The translations under genes were made by a program, and so were the position numbers. Under the pieces are notes generated by a model. It worked only from the letters and a program-made list of their open reading frames with translations. It had not been told where the DNA came from and made no database searches. A stretch of 64,000 nt of DNA from Elysia crispata (taxonomy: Eukaryota > Mollusca > Gastropoda > Plakobranchidae): NCBI GenBank assembly GCA_033675545.1, contig JAWDGP010001364.1:45214-109213 (forward strand), in the 5' to 3' direction. Each line of letters opens with the position of its first letter. Position 1 is the stretch's first letter. This document shows positions 26,972 to 38,900 of this stretch, piece by piece.

Positions 26972-29900
26972 GTGAGTTTTTGATTGGTTCAATGAACTTT
27001 CCATCTTGGTTTAATATTGATATCAGGGCTAATAGGTTTCTTTGAATGAATACAATATAGGTTCATTTTATGTTTCCTGAAATCCAAATAAATACTACAT
27101 AAGTTTACATTGCGATCACCTCAAAAAACGCTATATAAATTTTTATTATATTTTTAAGATCCAAGTAAACACTATAAGTTTACATTATCTCTATAAACTC
27201 AAAGAATACAATAAGTTTATATTGTGTGTCTAAAATCCGAAGGAATATTATATATTAAGTTTCTTTATTACATCTCAAAGATCAATGAACTACTATAAGT
27301 TTATATTATGTCTTCAAGGTCCAAAGAAATGCTACATAAAATTTAATTGTCTCTTATGTCCAAACAATTACCCTGAAACTTTATAAGTTTAAATTCTGTC
27401 TCTGAAGTTCCAAACAAAAAAAATATAAATCAGTAAAAAAAATTACACAACTTGTATCTTATTCCCACCAAGATCTGCCCAACAACCAAAGAATATGTAT
27501 CTGATACAGCAACGGTGATGACCTATGACCTCATTTTCATACAGCTCAGGGTCTTCGTTATAAATTTTAGACCTAAATTACATTATAGCATAACAAATTA
27601 TGTAAGTAAAAAAAATGGTATCTCTAGCTCTATACACTTGTCGGTGTTAATGTGATAAGCCGGTCTCTTTGGCTAACTTGATCTATGTCGGTATTGAAAT
27701 GCATTGTTAAACCACAATAATCTGATTCTACACCTCCAATTTCTAGTCCGCCGCTGTCTTTAGCTTTGTATTGTCCTCTACAGTTGAGAGGTGTCGCTAC
27801 GGCTGGTTCGGGCTCAACTGTCAATACCAGTGTCACTGTGCTGGGTCTGCTCCATGTGATAAACACGATGGTTCCTGTAGCTCAGGCTGTCACCAGGACT
27901 GGTTTGGACCTGCCTGTCAATATTGTAAGAACTTATTAGGCTGCTTGAATTCTCTCATGCTCTGCCGTGAAAAAAAAAAAAAGAATGACAACGTTTTTAG
28001 CCAGTAAACAGCACATTTTCACAAATGCCTTATTTTCCCAAGTAATTTGTGTAAAGGAATAAAATCCTATCAAAATTGACTCATTGGAAATTCTAAACTT
28101 TAGGAATATCCATCGAAAAACAAGATGATATTATGAGAGAAAAATAAATATTCTCCTTTTTTATTCTTTTCTTTTTTTATTTCCTTTTTTTTTTTATTCT
28201 ATTCGCGATGTACCCAACTTCTACTATCCGTTTAATTCGTGACATCTGGAATTATAATTACTAATAAGACATTGGTTTGTCTGTAAAATTTCAGCTGACC
28301 ACCCTGAGTCAAAAGAGAAGCACATAGATCTAGAACTTTTTTTTACCACAAACATTGAAGAAGACAATCACGCACTGATGTCAACATTTGGCCTCAATGA
28401 GCTATGGAAAATCTCTACAGCGATTAAAAATCTAGCGTTTTCCTTCAATATGACAATGATTCTGTTCAAGTTGCATACGTATATATATATAAAGTTCTCC
28501 TAAATATTCATCATTAGACTTTGGAAACGAAAAAAAAAAGTGCTGAGGTAGGTTGGCTTCGCCTGTATCAGAATACTGACTTTTTGTTGTAACTTCGGGC
28601 TGATCCTTTATTTGTACAATGATATTTTTTTTTGGTTTGGGGGGGTGTATATAAGAGTCTCTAGATAGAATGGGAGTTTACATGACAACAGCTATCATGA
28701 TTGTTGCTCAGTCTTTTTGTACTATCGCAAATATTTGAGTGGAAATTGGTATTACATATTCCTGTCCCTTGATACAATCATGTTAAATTGAAAAAATTAA
28801 AATTATGATATAAAAGTTTACCAAAGATAGAGCTAATTGTAGAGAAGAGCTGTCTTGTTTCCCATTAAGTTCTACTGTAATTTAGCAGACATTCTATCGA
28901 AGTTTTCTTGGATATATCTCTATTTTAAAACTCATCTCAGCTGTTGTGTATGACAGTGGTCACCTAAGCAAAAAGAAAATCTTTCTGTCCACGGCTGTGT
29001 GGTGGTCATGACAATACACGTCTATCCTGCACGTTTACACACATTATCTCACGAGTTCAAACTGAATATCCTAAAATTAGATTTTGTCCGACATCAATTC
29101 AAGAATTTTTAAATTAAAAAGAAAAAAAAAATATTTAAAAAAGGAAAACTAACAAACCAACCAAACCAAAAACAAAATAAAAAAGAGAAACATTGAAGAA
29201 AACTTCAAATTTGTTTCAATGTTTTGTTAAACAGTATAAAGTAATCTATTACTCTGCATAAGTTTTGTTTTAATTTTGAAATATAATTGCTAACATTAAC
29301 AATCCTATAATTTGTAAAAATAAAGAGCCAGAGGGTGCTGCATATTTATACCTATAGTTCCTAAAAATACCACGACTTTATAATTATTTGACGAGATATG
29401 ATGATTCCCTTCAAATATTTCTGCTTTTCAATACTTAAATTTTCCATTTTTTAAAATTAAATGTGGGGTTAGTGAGTGTGTGTGTGTGTGTGTGTGTGCA
29501 TATATTATATGTGAGGAAGATCGAATGACCGAATGATGCTGAAATCCACATTCAAGGTAAAAAGAAAATCTTCGGAAATGATTGAGCCCTTCCCGTTAAC
29601 AAATCTTTCCATCTGTTTTCATTATAGTGTGCAACAGTTACAGTAAGTCGGAGTTTGTATTTACATTCTTAAATTTTCGAAGAAAAATCTTTATTTTCTG
29701 TTCCTTTATAAGAAATATGTGCAGCGATTTTCAATTCAAAGGAATTGGACAAAAGCAAGAGCCTTACACACACTCACACATGCATAAAGGAAGAAAACAA
29801 AAACTAGGATAATTTCCTGACATTGGAGGGATATATTAAAAACTGTTCTATGTATGATGGAATGTAACTATTGGAGCATGCGTCTCCCTACTTTGCATTG

Positions 29901-32900
29901 TTCATCTCTAGTTGTTATTTTGGGATTAAAATGAAATGTTCATGTTGGTTCACATGTTGGTTCATCGGAGAAGCTGTGATATTTGTAAAAATTACTATGC
30001 TCATAGTTCTATTGTATAAATGATATTGTTGTTCGAAATTCCAGCGTCGGTAAGAGGAACAGCCTTGTCCGGTGAGGGCTGGCTTCTGGACAACGATGAT
30101 ACAACATGCAACACAAGGATGTCCCGGTCTGTCAAGGTCACACTGGACACGCCCATCCCTCTCACCTGGGTCAGAGTTGTGCTCAGGGATGCAGGTATCA
30201 GGTCTTGTCGACGATTAAAACATTCAAGGGATGACAAGATTGACTGGGCTATAGGCGGGAACATAACAGGTTTTAGAGGGCTGTGTCTAAACAGGAACTT
30301 GAGAGATCACTGCACAATAATACCACGACCACTGTGATACGCCTGTCATCATTAAAGATATAAGACTAGAAAAGATTATAAATTCAGAACCATGCATTAA
30401 AGATTAAAAACTTGAGTTTATTTGTGGCCAGCTTAATTCTACAGCAACGCTTCCATCAACAAAACAAGAAAAGAAAAAAAATTCAATAATTCAATAAATT
30501 AAGAAAGTATTTTTTTCTCTATTTTCTATGACAAAGAAAAAGCCTACAAGCCATTTGTGGTGATACTTGTTTAAAAAATTATTATTATAAGAATGGAGAG
30601 CCCTCGAATTCCTTGGGTCAGACGCAAGGTGGGGGAACAGAAAGCGTAGAAGTATGATACACAGATTTATACGTCCAGGGTGAAGGAGACATAAAACAAT
30701 AATTAAATGACAAACAGCTCTGAAGTAAATATAACATAGATAATCTAATTTATTCATTAAATCTAGAAGAGATAGAAACAGATCGGATAAAGTTTTTGGC
30801 ATTGATTAAAAAAAATTTCCAGTTTTTTTAAAGGGCAATAGAAGCTAGGCTTTAAACATGTTGTCTTAGTTTATTATCAGTTTAGATCTCAGTCTGGGTT
30901 TGGCTCTATTGCTATTTTCTCACTGAGTAAGACAGTAAAGAGGCTGGCTCTAGTTCAGAATTTATTCCCTACGGTATGCACCTATGTTACTTTAGATTTC
31001 TTGTTATTTTGTTTCAGTTCACTCAACTAGTTTAATTCTAGCTCAAAAATTAAACCTGCGCACCTTATAAAAATATAGTAGAAAACAGATACGATTTTGA
31101 TTTTCTCTACACCTAAGCTTACATTCAAATATAGCTTTTCTGCAATAGACGTCAGTCGGGACCTAGTCCAAATGAGGTTCTGATAAACGAACGCAGCTCA
31201 CTCAAAAGATACTCAAATCTCAGAAGGTTTATTGGAATTCGGAAGTTTTTATGTTATCCTTGTGAAAAACGTTTGCAGCCTCCCCTCATGTATCAAAGAC
31301 ACGTACATCAAACAAGAGTCAGTTGTTACGAATTGTTTACTTTATTCGTTTTCGATTATTACTGAAACAAGAATACCGAGTATATTTAAATATCTTTTCT
31401 CTAGAAATTTATTGCATTTCCCCAACTAACATGGTTTCACAAAACGCCGATAGAGAGACAGTTCGGGAGCTGTTTTTACATTTGGCAGTTTCGAGTGAAA
31501 CATAAAACCCAGGCATGAGTCGAGTGGTTCTAAACCATGCCAAGCAACCACTCTAGGGTGTTTCCTGGTTCTCTTTCAGCGTCAGTTCATACACATGTAT
31601 CCGTTGCACGATCACAACGTAATTATGATCATCGAAAAAAAATTTTCTTCTCATCACTTTTTAATGTTTTTTAAAGACAAAATTGTAGAGCAATGACAAC
31701 AGCGAAAGAACTGTAACTGCTGATAGTTGGGAAATAAAATTATGATAATTCTTTAATTTATTAAAAAAAATTCGACGTCTTTGCAAAAATGTCTCGATGA
31801 GGAAATAATTAAGAATACTCAAAATAAATAGACACAGGAAAGAACGTCAAAATGCCGTGCTGTTGCTAGACTCTGCCAAAGATTATGTACAACAAGTTAA
31901 TAATCAATTAAAACAGATATGATAAACGAATATAAAAATAAAACAGATATGATAAACGAATATTAAAATAAAAAAAAAAAAACAAACTAATTTACATTGA
32001 TATACACATATATGATGCGTCAAATATTAAACGAAAAACAAAAACTTGATTAGACACACATATAAATACATCCAATGTCATTACAACTGAAGATATGAAT
32101 TAAAGACAGAGGCTCATGTAGTTATATCTTTAAAATTACATTACTGACTAGAAAAAGACAAGGTTTTTTGCTATTTAATGCATTTGTTTTTTTTCATTGT
32201 TTTGCTCTAGTTTTGTTCTTCATTTGACATGCGAATGTTACCGGCTGGTGTTCACTGAACACAGCCACAGCTCGCCGTGTGTATCACCCTGAACTGTAGC
32301 TGAACCTCCGCAGGTCACCTCAAGCAGCTCCAGATGAGCTATCTAAAGTCAAGAATCGACAGCTCCTCTCTCCACACCAGCTGTTCAGAGATCTCCACAG
32401 CCAAGGTGGACGCTCGGACACTGGACATCTACTGCCCAACATCAGACGTGGTGCTCGCTGTGACGCTAGAAGGAGCGGCTGTCCAGGGACTGTGTTCTCT
32501 CTATATCAGTGCAGGTACCATTATCTGAGCATAATTATTAGCTGACTTGAGATGTAGATATTCCTTACATAGTACAGGACCATATTAGCTGGGCATGGGA
32601 TGTAAATATTACTTATATAGTACAAGACCATATTAGCTGGCTTGATCTTTAAATATTCGTTATGTATACAAGACCATATTAGCTGACTTGGGCTGTAGAT
32701 ATTCCCTATAAAGTATAGGACTACATTAGCTGGCTTGGGCTGTAAATATTCGTTATATATACAAGACCATATTAGCTGGCTTGGGCTGTTGATATTACTT
32801 ATATAGTACAGGACCATATTAGCTGGCTTGGGCTGTAGATATTCCTTATAAAATATAGGACCATATTAGATGGCTTGGACTGCAGAAATTCCTTATCTAG

Positions 32901-35900
32901 TACAGGACCATATTAGCTGGCTTGGGCTGTAGATATTCCTTATAAAGTATAGGACCATATTAGATGGCTTGGACAGTAGAAATTTCTTATAAAGTATAGG
33001 ACCATACTAGCTGACTTGGGCTGTAGATATTACTTATATAGTTCTGGACCATATTAGCTTGGTATGGGATGTAGATGTTCGTTATTTAGTACACGACCAT
33101 ATTAGCTGGCTTGGGCTGTAAATATTCGTTATATATACAAGACCATATTAGCTGGCTTGGGCTGTAGATATTACTTATATAGTACAGGACCATATTAGCT
33201 TGGCATAGGATGCAGATATTACTTATATAGTACAGGAAAATATTAGCTTGGCATGGGCTGTAGATATTACTTATATAGTATAGAACCATATTAGCTTGGC
33301 TTGGGCTGCAGATATTTATTATAAAGTATAGGACCATATGGCTTGGCATGGGCTGTAGATATTCGTTAAATATTAATATTATCTTTCTTCCGTAGGTTAC
33401 TCATCCCCTTACTTTCCCTGAACGCACAATTACATAGGCAAACAAGCTTCTTGGTTAAAAAAGACAGCAGTAAAATAAAAGGACAAAAAAATAAATAAAT
33501 AGCAACCCACAAACAAAATGGAAATCACTCGAAAAGAAAAGATAAATGCAGGAAGCAGTTGTTAGATCTTTGAGAAATCTAGACGCTAGCTCTGGTCTGA
33601 AGAATTCTGACGCCATTTGATGTAAACTGAGTTATATCGGGCACATCACCCATGAAGTGATTCAGAAATCATCATCAAGCTTAGATATACAACTCGATTC
33701 ATCAGCTACTTAAGATTTAAAATATTTTGGTAGCCGCAACTTCTTAAGGTAGAGAAAAATGCTCAGAAAATAATGAAAACACCAACTCTGGCAAGTGCGA
33801 CCCAATTTTGAAATATACTTACAGTTTGCTAAAAAATGCTTGTTGAAAATGCATATCAGTTGTCAAATTATCGGAAACAACAACATGACGAAAAGTGTCA
33901 CGACAAGCACGATGATATTTACCAACCTCTCATTTCATTTCACTCTTAACGTCTTGCTAAATAATCAGCTGTGTTTAATCATAAGAAGAGAAATATCGCC
34001 ATGTGATCTTGTATTCAGTCAATCCGCATCAGACTTACATACTAAGGATTCAATCGGTCTGTTGATTTTAGCAAACATTGTAGTAGACTACAAAACTTAA
34101 TGGCCTCCTTTATCTTAAAGTTGTTCCACTATCCTGCCAGGACGCAACGTAGCTCTGAAGCAGACCACCAAGCAGTCCTCCGGGTACGACCCTCAACCCG
34201 ACTTTTGGCACAGCGAATTCGCAGTGGATGGGATGATTGATATCCCAGACACTACAGACCAACAAAAGACGACATGCACCCACACTTCGTCAGGATCTCC
34301 TGGCTGGTGGACATTGGCTTTCTCTCAAGCCGTACATGTGACCAAGTTCCTCATTTACAACAGAAGGGCTGGTAAGTGGGACCGTATATGTCGAAGCGTG
34401 CTTTATCTAAAAATAGTGAAAACTTTGGGCTTGTAATGAACACTCACAAACTCCTTTATCGATGCGGTAAAAACGGTAGGTGATTAGTGTACATGTTACT
34501 TGGTTCTTCTCCACACGATAAGAACGTTACCCGATTAGTGTAAATGCACAGGTTTACTTATCTACACGGTAAAATAGGCGGAGACAGGGTTTCCGTATCT
34601 ACGTGGTAGACGGGTAGTGAAAATTTCAGAGCGTTCCTTATGTTCACAAAAGGCGGGTAGTGTACATGTCATAAAGTTCCTTATCTAAACGGAAGAACCG
34701 GTAGACGGGTAATGCATTTGTAAAAAAAAATCCCTTACCTACACAGATAAAACGGTGGGTGGATAGTGTAGATGTCACAGGGTTTCTTAACTGCACTGTA
34801 GGCGGGTAATGTGTACATGCCACAATGTTTCTTGTCTACCCGGTAGGCGGGTAGTTTGTTTCGTGGTTCTTTATCTACACGGCAAAAGCATTAAGGCGGA
34901 TAGTATACATATCACAGTATTCTTTATGTACACACACAAAAAAAAATAAAAATAAACAACAACAAACAAACAAATATACTGTGGGTCTGTAATGGTTGTG
35001 TAATGGAACAGAGTACCTCATCTACATGACACAAAAGAAAAAAAAAACCTGATTGGCAAGTACCGTATAATGTGTCACCTGGTTTCTCATCTTTAACTTA
35101 GGTAAGTTTGCGGGTAGCGGTTATATGTCACCTATTTATTTCATGTACATAATGTAATGTGAGGAGTGATCCCCACCTCTGTGACCATGACGCCAATCTA
35201 GATGAAATGAAGAGGAAGGTCTTTATCGCAAATACGACAAGGATACTCATGAGCTACATAATGGAGTCGTGAGTGATAACCGGCATGCTCATCTACAGCA
35301 ATGTCTATGGCATGCTAAATTAATAAAAAAGATAGCTAAAAATATTCTTCATAACATTTAAATAATTTAGATTATGAAAAACTAGGTCCTGAAAATAGAA
35401 TTTTATCACTTCACTTTTCCGTTTCTGCTTTTTGTTGATCTGAACAGAATCCTAGGCTTTAGTCTGCTTAGGGCTATATCAGAATACTAAAAGATTCGCT
35501 GTACGGCCTTAATGATACGAAATTAGACATATACTACTAATAAAATTGTATTGCAACCATTAATAAAAGAAAATAACTTTGCTTGTTCGTGTGACGAAAA
35601 TGGTGAGGATTTTATCACAGAACTAACCTTTTCTTTTCTTAGGCTGTCTTTACAGGTCGTGTGATTCTGGATACATAAAAAGCGACTATTCTGGAACATG
35701 CATTAAGCTCTACAATGACAAGTTGTCCTGGAAAGATGCAAGAAGTGTGTGCAAGACGGCTGGAGGGGACTTGGTCAAAATTATGGACAAAACAATGAAT
35801 CAGTTTATTACAAGTAAGAAATACTCTCCAAATCTTACTTCATATCTTTTTCTAGCGATATAATATTATAGAGATTCCACGAAAATAATTGTCTGTCTTT

Positions 35901-38900
35901 GGACATAACAACACTTTTCTCCTAAGACTAAATTTTAAAAGTCATAAGGTTTTAAAATGTGTTAAATGTTTACTGAAATTGTTTCAGGTCTGGCCTCTAC
36001 TCAAAACTACTGGATCGGACTACACGATCGAGAGCAGGAGGGCAGATTTCGATGGCTGGACGAGAACAAAGAGGTAAGCAGCAGCATTGCTAGACTAGGA
36101 CTTGCAGGATCTAATGAAAAGTTAGGTTTCATCCACCTGTAACTAATCTTAATCACGGCAATATACACCTGAGAAAAATTTAAAACATTAAGTCTCTAGA
36201 TATGACAATGACATTTCTAGAAAATTCAAATAAACTTTGTTATCACTATACCATTTCTCTAAACTATAATAGATTCAATCGATATAATGGATAGGCATAC
36301 ATACTATACCAATTTCTCTGGAGCTGATAGAGCTGACAAAATACTTACAACCAGGGCAATGAGAAAGAAAAAACACTCTGGATAAGGTTCATTAAGGATA
36401 ATTATTATGAAATAAATATACAGAATTGTTCCTTTACATATTCATTCTCATATAATGGGGCATTCTTGTCACGTCAGTACCAAGTTTCAAGACCTGTTAA
36501 CTGTATTCTCTCCCTATTCTGTTACATCTACACAGGCTAAGTACACTGCGTGGGTAAAGAGTGAGCCAAATGGGAAAGATAGAGAAAACTGCGTAGAAAT
36601 CAACCACCCGGTTCTGCCTGATGGCACCTGGAATGACTTATCCTGCTCTGATAAGAACAAATTTATATGCGAAAAAAAATTCAGGTCTGTAATAAATTAC
36701 TTGTTTTCCCTAGGACACTCTGATACCGTTTTAAATGTAAAGCATCGCTCTCATTCCCTCTAGTTCTAGAACACTTAGCCATTGAAAGAAACAAACATTC
36801 CAAGAAATTTGCAGAAAGTGGTTCTTTTCAAATTTTGATTTAATGTGATCGGATAGCACGGAAATATTAAATTAAAAAGAAATTTATAATTATATATATA
36901 AAAGATGAAAGTTAAGAGTAAGAATTTAAGGTTTTATGATAGAATCTTGATGAAAAGTAAGTACAATTTTATTTTCCTATTTTATGCACGATGATCTTAT
37001 GTATTATGAAGAATTAAAAAAAAGTAATTAGCGAAATAATTTGACTAAAGTGCTGATGTAAACTATACAGTCTCTTTGTTGATATTTTCTAAAATTGTTG
37101 ATACTTGCCTGAGGCATTTGTACAGCAATAAATGACGTTAACGGTTTTCTTTTCTTATTTTTTCAGTTAAGTTGAAATAATTTTCTCTCGGTTACAAACT
37201 TTAACGTGACGAGTTAAAATGCAGATTAAAATACCCATATCCATGTATCGAGTATTATAATGTGTGAGAGTGTGTTTTCAATTAATATTTGTTGTTGGAT
37301 TTTTATTCTATGACAATGTAAATGTCGCCCATCTATGAACAGCTTACTGCTACATGGACCGCCTAAAGCACTTCTCGCTGACTGCCCGATCCACGTCCAG
37401 CACTGACCAAAGTTTCCTGTATATCGACCAACACCGGTCAGCCCAGGCCAGGTACTCTGTGGTCCCGCCCTCTAGGCTGGGCTTCCCTGTCCATGAGGTC
37501 CGCGTAGATGTCGGGCTACGCCGAGATATTCTCTCACTGTGTGAGGTGGAGGTGTTTGGCGGTGAGTCGGACACACTTTCACGCCACAGCACTTTTACGG
37601 GAACAATTTGATAGGACGTGTCAACTAACCCAGGCATTGACAATATCGAAGAAATCTAAGGAGTTGCTAAAGCAAATGGTCCATTCTTTATCAACCATGC
37701 ATATAAAAAAAGTTGCAATAAACTCTTTCACAACACGAGAAATGTCCAGAAGTTTTAATATGACATGCTAAGAATTATTTGCTTTTCCTCTACTTTGAAG
37801 AATCAGTTTCAAGTGAAGCAGAAATTTTTTTTCGAAATAGTGTCATTGAACTATTATAGTAAAACATCTATTTTTCAAATTGAAACGATACCAGTATACC
37901 GCAACTTGTTTCAATCATAAGTTTGTTGCCTATATTCCGTTGAACGGTGTGATAATCAAAATACACTTCCCGGAATGAGTGAGATGACCTATATTTTACA
38001 ACGTCAATTATTGCCAGGCACAGCCAAACCAGAGCGGCCTGGACAGAGCTATGCCTGGGTCATCACTTGTGGACTCCTCGGTGTTGCTCTCTCTCTAACT
38101 GTTGTCGCTGTGGGGGCGCTAGTCTGCAGGTAAGGAAAATCCTTCGAACGATTGAATAGGTTTATGAAGAAAAAGTAGAATCTCTCGAAGGCATTGTGCA
38201 ACAGCACAGCGCCAAATTTGACAAAAGCTGGAGAGGAGAAGAATAACACCAAACTGAACCGACTTTCAACAGAATAACGCTCTCAGTCAAGTTTGAGAAA
38301 AGCTGGAGAGGAGAAGAATAACTCCAATCTGAACCGACTTTCAACAGAATAACGCTCTCTGTCAAATTTGACAAGAGCTAGAGAGGAGAAGAATAACACC
38401 AAAGTGAAGTAACTTTCAATAGAATAACTCTCTCAGCCAAGTTTGACAATAGCTGGAGAGGAGAAGAATAAGACCAAACTGAAGCAAGATATAACTGGTG
38501 TCTATCAAAGACTGCCTTACCTCTAAATCAGATGTGTATTTTTCTTCTGCCAAGTTACCGTTTTATAACACAATGATAGATTCGGCTTTATTCACAGATA
38601 GTGTATCATAATAATTATGACTTATGAAGAACATGCAATTGATTCTGTTCCTCTACTTTGCTACTCATCCTTACATGTGTCATCAACGAAAAACAGAGCT
38701 AATCTGAAAGATTAAATTTTAATATACAGAAAATGATACACGTATATTTTCCTTATGAACATGGGTTAATCTCTAAAAAAATTTTTTTATGAAAATTGGT
38801 CAATCTGTAAAAAGTTTATAAGATAGAATAAAAGGTTTTTTTTATCCTTTTGATGAACTTCGTGGGAATTAGCAATCTTTTAGATTCTTTGCAACTATGA

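Noticed and set aside
32521-33349. Minus-strand frames rich in MVLYYISNIY as a membrane protein
   Set aside because: They follow the 47-48 bp minisatellite period within a receptor intron.
33795-34100. 101-codon plus-strand frame upstream of exon 5
   Set aside because: Begins at a non-ATG start, shows no domain and lies in an intron of the well-supported receptor gene.
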